DNA of 64,000 bases, taken from the NCBI GenBank assembly GCA_019973155.2, contig BPQB01000036.1, positions 186,001 through 250,000 of the forward strand, given 5' to 3'. Shown here one piece after another: positions 36,189 through 47,496 of this stretch; within the stretch, counting starts at the first letter, position 1, and each line of letters begins with the position of its first letter. The notes beneath the pieces were generated by a model. That model saw only the letters and a list, made by a program, of their open reading frames with translations, was not told the origin of the DNA and searched no databases. Made by a program: the position numbers and the translations under genes. The DNA comes from Phanerochaete sordida (taxonomy: Eukaryota; Basidiomycota; Agaricomycetes; Polyporales; Phanerochaetaceae).

Positions 36189-38094
36189 ATGGCAGATATC
36201 AACGTCAGCACTACATTGGGTTCCTTTCTCATTGGCAAGTTATTTACTTGTAAAACCCATCGTCTCGCACTGATGGTCAGACTAGGAGTCAATATCGATA
36301 CCATGTATGTTTAGAAGCTGCGACGACTGCCACATGCGATGCCGACGCCTGCTCCACCCACAGACTATCTACGCTTACAAGCGTTCAGGTATACGTATAC
36401 TATCGGCGTAATCAAACCGATCGCCGAGTCATGAAGTACCTGGTATGCGCACAGTTCTCTCCCGCATTGCTTGACTTATCGAGTCCAGGTGTTCGTTCTG
36501 TGGTACGTTGTAAAGTCTGACATATGCGTACCTTCGAAAGTCTCAGACCGGAGCAAGGCTTTTAGACATCCTCAATTGCATGATATCAATGCGCACAGTC
36601 TACAAGTGGGCTGTCAACGACTTCATGAAACCCGAGGCACTACTCAACGTTGACAGGTAGTGTAATTATCATTGTGGTATGTTGCTGCTAAATGTCTACA
36701 TCAACACGCACAGAATTCTTGGGGTAGGCGTGTCCGTCGGCGTGCGTGATTCTGTATTATAGCTTGAATCTTACTGAGACGCGCCACAGAGTCTCAGCAC
36801 ACTGGTGGTCACTCTGTACGCTATCGATTATTTTCACGACCATGATGTGACTGACACGAGTGTATCCACCTAGAATCTATGCTCACCGCATCTGGAAATG
36901 TACGTTCTCCATTTTCCTGTGTGATCCTGAGCTAACAGGTCTGCGATGTAGTTGGCGGTACAAGTACTATTATCCGCACCATTACCGTGAGCTCCATTAC
37001 GGATATGAAGCTTCGGAGACCCTGAATACAGTTTCCAGGGCTTGATTATAGTTGGGGCAGCTGGTATGTGTGCATTTATTAGGTGGAAACCTGTGAGAGC
37101 TGATATATTTACTCAAAGTCGCGATGGCCGGCGGAACTGGTACTGTATCCTCTCTCGTTTGTCTTTGATCTGATTCGTCGCCTGACCGTGATGCGCCACT
37201 CATACTAGGCATTGGTGTGATGTCGTGCGTTATCGAGGTTCACTACCATTGCGTCGCATAAAGTGCTCATTGATTCTTATAGCTTCAAGACGGAGACGTA
37301 CGGCCTATGGAATGAGAAGTATATGGTACGTGAACGCTCACTTGAAGCTACTACTTCCGCCGATAACATCGCGCAGTGGCTATGGGATGCAACACTCGGC
37401 ACTCGAGTTTTAGTGGACTTTCTGATCGCTTCTACAACATGCACAATGCTGTATAGGCGCAGACATCATGCCACAAGGTGGGTACTTTCGACTTGATATC
37501 GCTACTTCGTTTTGAAACATGAGCCATTAGAACCAGATCCGTCATAGGTCTGGTCATACTATACACTGTTAACACATGTGTACTCTCAACGTGCGCCAAC
37601 CTGAGCTAATATGCTAGACTATAGATCGCAGCTGACATAACGTACCGCAGATTCTGTAACCTTATGGTCATTGTCACGGTTCGTGTCTTTATATAATTTG
37701 CGATTAGCGACACCACTCCATACGGCGATTTCGATAGGACGCTGTGCTCCCTTCTACATCTATTTCGTTCAGTTTTAGCTCGTTCACTCCCCACCGTATG
37801 TGCTTTTTTCAACGTTCATGGGCGCCGCTCAATTTACACCTTAAAGTGATGGTCAACTCGCTTCTCGCCACATTGAACTCCAGAAGCAAGATGCGTCACA
37901 TGGTTGACGGTGCTAACATGCAGCTTATTATTCTATCGAGTGCTACCCTCAGCCAACGTACCTCTGAGCGTGCAGAGGACGCCGTAGATATGGGAGGAGC
38001 GGACAGTTCCACGGCGGATCCTCAACAGGCCGCATATGCAACGGAGCACCTGGATGAAGTATGTGTACAGTCTACGGTAGCTGGCAATGTGTAG
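36189..38094 (+). CDS. DUF6534-like multi-pass membrane protein 2
   Basis: Clear exons are 36189..36234, 36286..36304 (19 nt), 36364..36442, 36489..36502 (14 nt) and 36558..36656; exons two to five equal those of the upstream paralogue in length. Further pieces are 36874..36899 (IYAHRIWK), a stretch near 37280-37330, about 37376-37482 (WLWDATLGTRVLVDFLIAST, then CTMLYRRRHHATR), one near 37530-37600 (VIGLVILYTVNTCVLST), and the end at 38094 after MVNSLLATLNSR. The first intron has a GC donor (GCAAGT) with a good acceptor. The C-terminal tail is polar, as is usual for the family. Function is unknown. Middle exons are approximate, and I cannot exclude that the gene is damaged between 36657 and 37280. 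Confidence 0.65.
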
Positions 38095-38232
38095 GACTCA
38101 AGATCTAGTGTTGCAGCTATGACTGTAGCATTCCGTATCTGCACATTTTTCATCGCGCTAATATACGTCTCTGTGCTTGTGATACACTTAGAATTGCTCG
38201 GCTACATCGCACGCTCGGATTCACGGACTCTA

Positions 38233-38750
38233 CAGTACATTCCGCTCGTCGACGAAGCGATTCCGCTCAGCCGCAAAGTCTCCGGTTACCGCACCGACGG
38301 CCCGACCAAGACCACGCTATAGCGGCGTGCTGCTGACGAGGAGCCGGGACCGACGATCACGAGCATCGCCCCCGGGGAGCTCGCACTGCTGTCCAATGGG
38401 GACGCCGCCGGCCCCGGCTGCGCAGAAGCTGGGCTGTTCGCTATCCGCGTAGTACCGAGGCTGAACAGAAGGGCGCATTGTACCCAGCGTGAGGGGCGTG
38501 ACGCTGTGGCACCTGTGGTGCGACTGCATTACGTTAGACATGCCGTGGGGCGCGTGGGCGATGCGTGCAGAGCTGGACGAAGCTCGAACGGCTGTGCGCC
38601 AGATATACGACTTCGGGATCGTTGCGAGATCGTGTGCTTGGGGGTGCCAACTACTTCGTGGGTATTTCGCTACCGGTATGTGATATACCTGAACGGCTCC
38701 TAACGGCCCTTCTGGTCGAGTGGAGGGGGAAGGTTCAATTCGTACTGTAA
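38233..38750 (+). pseudogene. Degenerate copy of the alpha/beta hydrolase 3' half
   Basis: The translation follows the C-terminal half of the intact hydrolase at 43724-44884 but with a stop at about 38320 and frame changes. It has DEAIPLSRKVSGYRTDG for DDAIPPLERPMAFSRWVTGY, EEPGPTITSIAPGELALL for AEPRPTILNFAPEELAQV, LWHLWCDCITLDMPWGAWAM for RYLWCDRSVYEMPWGTWAL, and PERLLTALLVEW for PERLLKALLAEQ, with a matching stop at 38748..38750. There is no 5' half with the nucleophile elbow. It overlaps, on the opposite strand, the distal end of the F-box reading frame. Confidence 0.75.
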
Positions 38751-40627
38751 TTCGATGACAATACTCGCGATCGATGAATACATCAAACAGTGTATATTTC
38801 CAATCTAGTATGATATGAGCGTCGTACTTTGAGCTCAGACGAAACACGCACCTGCTGTCCGACGGTTCAGCGTCCGATTCCGCGCCCTGTGGCTGCCCGT
38901 ACGGCAGCACCAAGCCGTCCTCCGCAAGCATGTACGCACACGCGCTGCCGAAGTCGGTGAGCGTCGCGCAGAACGGCGCGCGCAGCGCACTCCAGTCCTT
39001 GCCCGGCGGGTCGAAAAACGACGCATAGACGCGGCATTCGCGGAGGTACCGTGCGAATTCGGGGTCGTCTGGCTCTGGCTCGGGGTGGCGCGCGAACACA
39101 TCCGCGGGTGCGAAGTCGAAGAGGACGAGCCGGCAGAGCGTGAAGGCGGGTGCGCAGAGGCGCGAGCCGCAGAGCGCGTCGCGGCCGAGGCTGCGCCAGC
39201 CGGTCTGGATCGTGTGTGTGTGCATCCCCCATTCGCTCCACGGCACGGGCTGCATCTGCGACATGGTCGTCGGCGCGTGAAGACGGGAGCGCAGGACGTG
39301 CGTGGGGATGATGATGTGGAAGTGTATGCTGTAGTGCTCCCAGAGCTCGTCCTCGAGTAGGGTAACGACCGCGATGTCGTCGTGCGGCGCCCAGTGAAAG
39401 CGTGCGTCGTCTGCGGGCGCCGCATTCTCGCTACACGGGCGGCACTCGATGTTGACTGAAGCCCAGGGTTTTGGCCTTCTGTTTCGACGCCGGGGAGGGA
39501 GACAAAGAGAGGCGACGATACGCGGATCGTAAGGTGATGTGGACGGATACATAGCTCCGCTCCCTTCCTGATCGTGATAGCAGTCGATAACAACGAGAAT
39601 AGCCTGTCGTTCGGCGACCTTCTCAAATAAAATGATGATATGCCTAGCATCCAAGAACGCGAAGCCCTTTACGTGCGATTCTTCTGTCATGGTGCATGTG
39701 ATGACATCCTATCAGGCACTGATCAGCTACAATGTCGACGCCTTTTTATCACTGACATACCAGGCAAATACGACGGTGGGTCCAGTCCCAAACAAACAAC
39801 CGCTGCCCCTTTCCTGCCATACTGTACGACCAACCAACCATAGCACAATGTATGCGTAGGCAGGAAAATCCGTAAAACTCCACGTCGAAGAGGCATCCTA
39901 GCAGTGAAGACGTTGTCTTGGGATGTACCGCGCCGGTTGAACACGTGCAGATTATCAGGCGTACGCTGTTGGCCTCGTCTCTTGATTGGCACAATCACAT
40001 GATTACGCGGCGATGAGTCCCAAATTCGAGCTACATACTTTTGCAGTATAACCAGCAGATCCTGGTCGTAGTCGAAGGCGAATATATTCGGCGCCCGCTC
40101 AAACTCTGGGAGGTCGTCAAGTATCCAAGACTGTAACCCGACACCACGGCGGATCGACGGAAGTCGGATGAAACGCAGAGTGTCGAAGCAGCCTCGGTTC
40201 GCGGTCTCCGACGCGACAGGGTCGGCGAATAAAGAGGCAGAAATATACGGTTCAGGATAGGTGCCTCGCTCAAAGGTATGCAGCGTCGCCACAGACCGCC
40301 CAAAGCTGCGCCAGCTCTTGTGCCACTCTTTCTGCGCAACGAGTCTGGCATCGAGTGTCAGATCTTGCGATGCGGGTCCATCTGCCGTGCACAGGCGAAA
40401 CTGTTCCGCGCGGTACCGCAGTGGCGTGGAGTCCCAAACAATATCGTGGGCATATAGAGACACCTGATTATGCCTTTATCAGCTTATATGTAAGATCCCG
40501 GATATCGCAGACTCACGTCTTGGAATCGCACCAAGTCCAGATCGGACACGTCGTCTAGGATCGCCTGCCAGAGTTCGACCGGGAGCGCCAGAGGGTCCAC
40601 CACAACCTTTGCTTGGTCCGAAGCCAT
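38317..40627 (-). CDS. F-box domain protein
   Basis: Exons are 40517..40627, 39761..40463 and 39683 downward. Phases fit (37 codons; 234 codons plus 1 nt; then an open frame to 38317). The first exon encodes an F-box start, LALPVELWQAILDDVSDLDL, preceded by a short acidic/polar lead. The remainder resembles the long, beta-rich, repeat-poor C-terminal part common in Agaricomycete F-box proteins (ARIWDSSPRNHVIVP, LHVFNRR, FARHPEPEPDD). F-box proteins link a target to an SCF ubiquitin ligase through Skp1; the target here is unknown. The 3' end is uncertain. The last roughly 150 codons of the open frame run antisense to a decayed hydrolase copy, so the true stop may lie nearer 38750-38850 after a further intron, or the gene may have been extended by that insertion. 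Confidence 0.7.
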
Positions 40628-41006
40628 GAAATGAACTTCTGGGTCATTCGTTGCCATCGCAGAAGCCTACTTCTAGGATTTGAGTACGGGCGAGCTTCAC
40701 GACTCACGAGCGTTCCGGTTCAAGAGAAGAGGCGCCCCCGCAAGCGCCACGTCAAGGTTCCAAACAAAGACGTTCGAACTTCGCAGTACTATCACGCCCA
40801 CTGTTCAAACTGGCGTTCATCGCATGTATACGCTGTACTGACACTACCCGCTGAATACATGCGCACGATATTTACGTGCGTTGAGGGTCAGCTCAACGAA
40901 CGCGTAAGTACGTACCAGCCAGCGACCAGACAACAAAGGACCTGCGGCTGCCGTCACGAGCGACATCGTAGCCCTACCAAGCCCCAGGTGCGCATAGAGA
41001 TGCTTC

Positions 41007-42343
41007 CTATCCCTTGACATCCCGGCCTGCGTATGTTCCCGTCGGAGACTTCAACTCGATAGGCAGCGTGCCCATGCCTTCAGTGACGTCTCCATCTGTC
41101 TCGATGAACTGCGTTATCTCGACCGCCAGAGACCGCTGGCCGTACGGGGGGCGCGAGTGCCGAAATCCAAACGAGCCGCCCGCACTGGGGTGGCTGCCGT
41201 ACGCGCTCTGGTCGCCTGTGGGAGAGGAGAGCTGCTCACGCGCGAGCCCGACGCGCACGATGATCATGTTGAAAACGATGGAAATGATGGGCGAGATCTG
41301 TAGAGTGTGAGACGGAGTATATGGCGCGTAGTCAAGTAGAACGTACCATGTCGAGTATGACATACACGCCGTTCGACTTCGTGACGAAGGTAATCAGCGC
41401 GGCGGTGACCGTCATCGAATAGATCGCGCCAGACTCGATGACGACGCGCAAGAGTGGTGAGAGCGCGCTCGAGTTTAAGAAACGGCTGCTGTCTTTCTTG
41501 ACCTGCCAGATACGAAACGCCAGAAGGCCTATTAGATTCATGTCAGTGACGCCGGACGCATATAACCAATGGATGTGACGTACTGGTAGCTATGAGGTTC
41601 GTTGCAAGGGTCATCGAGTAGTTCGCGGTTATCCAGATGCCGACCTGCTGGTTGAAGATCGCGCCTGAGCGGCCTGAGGCTGTGCCCAGCGCAAAATTGG
41701 TGCCAAACGATGCGGCTAGCTGAAAGTCAGCGCTGGTCGCACAAAGGTCCCTGTACACCAACCGAAGAGACCGCACCATCCGAGCGCGGGCAGGATGATG
41801 ACGTAGAAATTTTGCCATACGATATATGCGCGGTAAATCTGAGGTCGAGGTCGTGAGGAGCAATCCGGAGGATGATTCTTTCCAGGGTCTTACCACCGCG
41901 AAGTCTAGAATGAGTGTCTGAGTGTTGAATAACACGCTTTTGATAAGGAACGTCCGTTGAGCAAAGTTCGCGAAGTAGTCTTCAGGGCCTCCCGGTAACT
42001 CAGGCCCAATGGTAAGAAAGCCTTCTTGGAGTCGTTCTATGTTGACCGCCATTTCCTACGTAACATCGATCCGCGTCAGCGCAAAAGCGGATGACCTGAA
42101 AGGCGTGGAACATACTGCTGTTGATAGCAGAAACAGAGCGCAAGACGCGGCCAACATGCCCTTGTTCAGGTGTCTCCGTTTCCGGTTCTGCAGCATGATC
42201 CACATGGTGAAGATGAACATGAGGACCGAGAAGCCTAAAGCCTATCAGTCCACATTTCATGTCTCGAATCACCGTCTGGGCATACCGTAGAGAATGGCCT
42301 CCAGGACCGTCGAAAGGATTCCAGCTTGACGAAGAGACACCAT
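41007..42343 (-). CDS. Seven-helix-like membrane protein of Agaricomycete type
   Basis: Minus-strand exons are 42286..42343, 42116..42234, 41894..42055, 41763..41838, 41584..41715, 41347..41528 and 41007..41297. All phases agree, giving 339 residues from the ATG at 42343. An upstream first exon is possible because the open frame extends past that ATG to a candidate acceptor. Hydrophobic segments include FSVLMFIFTMWIML, GMLAASCALFLLS, FYVIILPALGWCGLF, ITANYSMTLATNLIAT, SGAIYSMTVTAALITF and ISPIISIVFNMIIV. Loops carry GPELPGGPEDYFANF and IYRAYIVWQ, typical of a large mushroom-specific family of multi-pass proteins. The cytosolic tail is Gly/Ser-rich. The role is unknown; signalling or transport is a guess from topology only. 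Confidence 0.75.
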
Positions 42344-43723
42344 GGCGGCTACAATGGTCGCAAAGGGGAGTCCTACGCTCCCTCGCAGATCTGTCCTTCA
42401 TATAATGGAGTCTCTTGAGAAAATTCGCTTGAGCTGAGCAATGCCGAAGGCATTCACCTCAGCTGGGGTACGAAGTGCCGCAAGAATCTAGATTATTGGG
42501 TCCGTGCGTCAGGCAACCATCACAACCTGGCAAAGACATGTACGAATGCAGATTTGCAGTGTGCGAAGGAAGACTCACGACATTCAACCGTTGAGAATTG
42601 GACATCAAGTGGGGCGGGAGAGCGAGCAAACGAAGCGCGGTTTTCCCGCCTTCTAGCCTGCGCGGACCTTTCTGCTACAAGCTGGCTGACGTTCAGCATA
42701 TTTCACGCCAAAATCAGAAGTGAAAGTGGCGCATACATGAGGAACTGACGGTTGGGAGGATCTCTTAGAGGCCCACGGCCCACGAAGTTACCCACACTTC
42801 GCCGGTTCGGCGGTCGCCCATGAGAGCCCGAGAATTAAGGCATTCATGGCCAATAGGGTGCGAAGGCACTGATTTGAAGCAGAGATTAATAGGTTGGTGA
42901 TGCGTAAACGAGTCTGAACGCACATGAGGTAGCAAGGCTGCGGGATCGCAGCACGGCGTCGCGCACGCCAGTGCGCACGCAAAAAACGCGATAAAAATAT
43001 ACCATCCTCGGTCAGTATATAGAGCAGGCAACGCATACGGCTCCGTGGGTGTGTGTGTGTGGGCTGTCTCAGCAGTCTGGTCAGCGAGCGTCGTTGTCGT
43101 GGACGTCGAGTGCAAAGCCCGTTCGAGCGCTTCGTCGACTACAAGCTTCGCTCTTTACCTCCACCTTGTTCACCGAATGATATGTCCTGCTGCGACCTTC
43201 ATGCCATTTGCCGCGACTACAGGCCTCTGAAAATGCTGGACAAGATGCTACCTTCCTGCCTGCGCGACATCCTGTGTTGGTGGACCCCTGCGGGAAGCTA
43301 CCTCGTGCGCTGAGACGTGCAGAGTTCCCGTACTCATCCGGAATACGTGCAACGGCTACACGTTCGGGGAGTCTCGCTCGCCTTCGAAACGGTTTATGTA
43401 TCTCGAATCGTCCGCGCACTTCTGTCGGTAGATTCACCATCCCGTGGCACGGTCTTAGCGGTGAAACCCTGCGTGGAAGAGGCTAGGAGGGCTGATGCTG
43501 TTCTGTTCCCCAGACCCTCTGTGAGTGCGTGGCACGTCTTTCTCCGCGGCGCCGTGCGACTGAAATTCCCAGGGTGGATGGAGCTTTGTCCCTGACGTCG
43601 AAGTCGAAGGAGCCGCGGACGTGAGACCGCGCGTCCGTGTTACCGCGGCATCAAGGCGACGTCGCAGGGGGCTAGATATATGCTCGCAGTGCGTCGCGTC
43701 GCACCTTACCCACGTCGACCGAG
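42344..43723. other. Interval upstream of the alpha/beta hydrolase
   Basis: No gene is supported. It contains a short (GT)n microsatellite at about 43047-43060 and overlapping GC-rich ORFs on both strands at 43053-43595. GATATATG at about 43675, some 45 bp before the hydrolase ATG, may be a TATA-like element. Confidence 0.4.
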
Positions 43724-44884
43724 ATGGCTGACTCCACCCTCAAGCTAGGCAAACTCGCGTACAGAGACACCGGCGCCGTGACTGGCAGCGAGGACTACAC
43801 GACGGTCGCTATCGTACATGGCTTTGGGTGGTCAAACGGTGCGTGGCCCGCCCTAGACGGGAAGCAAATACTGACTTCTAGCAGGCGTGTTCAGGAAGCT
43901 CGAGCCACTGGCAGCGCAGTACAACGCGCGGCTCGTTCTCATCAACAGACGCGACTTTCCAGGATCGGACCCCTACGATGACGACGAGCGCGCCGAGCTC
44001 GAGCGCATGGCAAACGATCCGCCCGGCGCGCAGGAGATCATACAACGTTTCATGACGAGGCGCGCGCGCGAGCTGTACGACTTTCTCGTCAAGTTCATCT
44101 CGCAAGAAGACATCCCCGCCGCGAACGGCGCCGCGGGCGGGCTCGTCCTCGTCGGCTGGTCGTTCGGCTCGACCTTCATCACGGCCTTCCTGCAAGCACT
44201 CGCGGCGCTGCCGACGAACGACGTCGAGCTGCGCGCATACATGCGGCGCGTCGTGCTGTACGACCCGCCGTGCCACTCGCTGGGGATCGCGCTGCCGGCA
44301 GACCACTACCACCCGCTCGAGGACGACGCGATCCCGCCGCTCGAGCGCCCGATGGCGTTCAGCCGGTGGGTGACGGGCTACTACACGCACGGCGATAGCC
44401 CCGCGGCGCTCGAGCGGCGCACGCCCGTCGCAGAGCCGCGCCCGACGATCCTGAACTTCGCGCCGGAAGAGCTAGCGCAGGTGTTCCACCAGGGGCCGAC
44501 GGGCCCCGGCGGTTCGGACCTCGCGCTGCTTAGGGCGGGCATCGCGTCGGGCCTGAACGCGAAGATGAAGGACGAGGGCTTCTACCCCGCCGCGGACGAC
44601 GAGTGGCATGACGTCGAAATCAGGTACCTGTGGTGCGACCGGTCGGTGTACGAGATGCCGTGGGGGACGTGGGCGCTGCGGAAGGAGCTGGAGGAGGCGC
44701 GAGCAGCCGGGCGCCGCACGAGGAACCTGACGGTCGTGTGCTTGCCAGGGGCGAACCACTTTGTGAGTGTTCGCCGTCGGCCCGACGCAGCAGAGGCTCA
44801 TTTTGCTTACAGGCGCACTGGGACGATCCCGAACGCCTGCTGAAGGCGTTGCTGGCTGAGCAGGGCGAGACCGCAGGCTTATGA
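43724..44884 (+). CDS. Alpha/beta-fold hydrolase
   Basis: Exons 43724..43838, 43885..44762 and 44813..44884 join in phase to 354 residues. The fold is shown by an oxyanion-type HGFGW near residue 33, the nucleophile elbow VLVGWSFGS (GxSxG, Ser as nucleophile) near 130, and a late CLPGANHF in which His is the likely catalytic base, just before the last intron. The catalytic acid is not assigned. There is no signal peptide, so the enzyme is probably cytosolic. Substrates of such small fungal hydrolases are usually unknown (esters, lactones, epoxides), and no substrate can be named here. A degenerate partial copy lies 5 kb upstream at 38233-38750, so the gene or its 3' half was duplicated locally. 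An overlapping minus-strand ORF at 43878..44390 is a GC-rich shadow. Confidence 0.85.
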
Positions 44885-46197
44885 TCGCTAGCTCATTCGA
44901 TACGGCGCGGCGTTCGTCGGACAGAACTACAAATGCAGTACAAATCATGATTTCCGTGCGCCGTTTGGCCGACACCGTCGATAACAACCTCGTTCCCGCC
45001 AAACACCTCGCTATGTGCTGACTGTACTGTCTTACGCCTCTCCGGAGATTGTATTACGGGCTCTCCGGCGTGCGTCTGCGCGCATGAGAGGGCGACATTG
45101 TCATCTCTTCTCGTGAACATGCTATCGTACAGGCGCGAGAAAGCTGCCCGAGGGCTTGCCTACAGACTCTCGCAGGATGAGCAGAGTACGTCAGACTCCA
45201 AGCCTACCCTCGCGCGACTCCAGGTGGGATGATGCAGGGTCGAAAGCTTGGCTAATGGATTCGGGACGAGAGCGGGCGTCGCAGTGATAGCTAGGTTCCG
45301 GATCGCGCGGAGGTGAGGCTCAAACGGCGCACAATCGACGGGGATGATTGACGTGCGTGGCCTAGCTCACCGACGCCACGGAGCAGAAGGCCCCAAAGTG
45401 CAGTGCTGCGGGGTGCAGGGGTCGCCGGTCGAACGGGGAGGCGTGTACAACTCCTGTGCAGCGAGGCGCATCGTTACTCGACAAGGAAAGCGTCGGGATG
45501 CCACGGTTTGCACCCACCTGTTTCACACCTCCGCGGATTGAGTTTGGAGCGTGCCTGGCGAGTCCATTAAGCTTGGGAAAGCGCGAGCAAGGAGGGTGTT
45601 CGTGCTGTCAAAATCAGCCAGGCACGAAGCCGTGCGCACATGGGCGAAGGTACTGCGAAGGTTGCTGCAGGGTCAGGAGACCAATTGCGGGATCTCGCAC
45701 CGCGCAACGAGTTCGTCTACGCTGGAAGGAATGCAACATTGACCTGGCGCGTGCTGTATTGCCTTGCACGGTGAAACGGGTTGGAGGCGAGGCGCACACA
45801 GGGCCGGCTTGGCAGGCGCAGGCTGCGCAGTCCGGCCGCCATTTCGTTTTGAGCATGACTGCCGGCGGAACGGGGGCCTGGGGGGAACCTCGGCGAGGCG
45901 GAGCGAGGGTCAGCCGAGGGGAACCTACCCCGTCCAGCGCACCTTAAAATGTTGAGCCAGAGGCTCTGGTCCATCCCCTCTCAGCCTCTCCCCTGTCATC
46001 TGCTGTTGACGTTGCTACGTCCTGCATCAGCGAGCTCGACGGCTTCTCCGCAAGCGGCTCAACGCTAAAATTTGTTGTGAAAGCCGGGGTGCGCGTGGTG
46101 GTATAAGATCAAGACGCTGTCCGCGGGCCCTTTTCCGCGAATCGTTCGACCCTCGCCCCATCATCTTTCCCGTCACCCACTCTTCTTCTGCACGACC
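44885..46197. other. Interval between hydrolase and ssSPT-like gene 1
   Basis: No gene is recognised. ORF 45456..45947 (+) has no motif and is matched by open antisense frames. The last 100 bp form the promoter of the next gene. Confidence 0.45.
46102..46107 (+). promoter_or_regulatory. TATA-like box of ssSPT-like gene 1
   Basis: TATAAG lies 96 bp upstream of the ATG at 46198 and is followed by a pyrimidine-rich stretch, an arrangement common in basidiomycete promoters. Assigned by position only. Confidence 0.4.
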
Positions 46198-46671
46198 ATG
46201 TCAAGCTTCGCCCTCACGCCCGAGACGTCAGAGTACTCGCTCCCAGCGTGGAAGCGGGTGCCCACGACGGCAGATGTGCTCTTCAGCCTCGCGCTGCCAT
46301 ACCGCCCGCCCGAGTCGTCGCTCGGCGCGTACCTCTGGCGCAAGCGGGTGTGGTTCGAATCGACGTTTGCGTTGACGATGCTTCAGCCCTGGGAGAAAAT
46401 GATGCTTTGTACGTGCTTTGCCCTGTGCGATGCGATGACGGCCGTCTGACGCAGCGCAGTGACACTCTGGGGCACGCTCTTCGTACTCTTCATGACCGGC
46501 TTCTGCCTCTACTTCCCCTACCACCTCGCCTTCGTTGCCGGACGCACCAAGTACTACCTCCTCGGTCAGGAGAACCCCGAAGTCAGCGTTGCAGAGTCCA
46601 TCCAGCGGCTGGTGATGAGCTGGCGGTGGAACGAAACGAGCACGCGGGTCGCGAGTTTGGTCGAGCTGTAG
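46198..46671 (+). CDS. Small subunit of serine palmitoyltransferase-like 1
   Basis: Exons 46198..46408 and 46460..46671 give 140 residues. The core reads as an amphipathic/aromatic stretch (KRVWFESTFALTMLQPWEKM), then a membrane helix (LFVLFMTGFCLYFPYHLAFV), then KYYL. This matches the ssSPT/Tsc3-like layout, in which an EPWE or QPWE motif precedes the single main helix. Such subunits bind the serine palmitoyltransferase heterodimer in the ER membrane and raise or tune its activity, the first step of sphingolipid synthesis. The N-terminal 50 residues and the polar C-terminal tail are longer than in animal versions. A paralogue with the intron at the same place and phase (phase 1, within the codon after the PWEK motif) is at 56552-56965. 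Confidence 0.8.
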
Positions 46672-47496
46672 AGGGCCTTTTTTTCTCGAGTTTTACACTA
46701 TGTGCGTTGCCCGCCCTGTTTTCCTCTGGCTACTCACTGACATGGCTGCAGATACGTTGTAATGGTCCCTCCGGTGATACCCCAGCTGGAATTTCTCATA
46801 CGTCGCAGACTTGGTTCGAGGAGCATACGGTGTACACATAGCAGCATAGGCCACGCAGGCGCGTCCTGTGCCAACCCCATAGACATTAGGCCTCAGGCCG
46901 CGTCCCTATTTGCCGTGCTGTCCAAGACAAGTTGTGCGTCGCCCAATGCACGACCTCGACGTGTATCTACGACATAAGTAGCGGGAATCCATGGAAACCC
47001 TCAACACAACTGTTCGTCCATATCCGGCAGTGACGCGCTGTCGGCGTTGACGCCGCCGCCTTGTCGAACTACCCTGCCTTGTGCATGCTGTTCCGAACAT
47101 CGCAAACAACAGGTCATCCAGAGACATGAAACAGTAGTGGCGAGAAATTTGTGTCATACAACGTGCTTTAGTCGTTCTCCAGAGATGCTGCCATGAGGGG
47201 GAAGACGTGCGAGGGTAGATCTGGAGGTAACCTTGCAAATTAATCTGAACTCGACACTCGGTAGCTTCAGATAACTCTTGACCTCCTCCATGGTGGGCTC
47301 TCATCTGCTGGAGACTCTACGCTGTTGTAATTTCTCTTCAAGCAAATTATTTGCGTCCGTCCTTGCATGTGCACGTGATGACGGGCGGGTCACTTCCTAG
47401 TTTGGCGAGCGTCGGTCCAGTGCATCGCGCGGCGCGCGCCAAACGGGGCCATCTCAGACTTGGTCGTCAACCAATACCACACCCGCCCTCCCCACC
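46672..47496. other. Interval between ssSPT-like 1 and the myosin light chain
   Basis: No gene is seen. It should contain the terminator of the upstream gene and the promoter of the next, without clear motifs. Confidence 0.45.

Noticed and set aside
45456..45947. Plus-strand open frame of 163 codons
   Set aside because: No motif; the antisense strand is open too.
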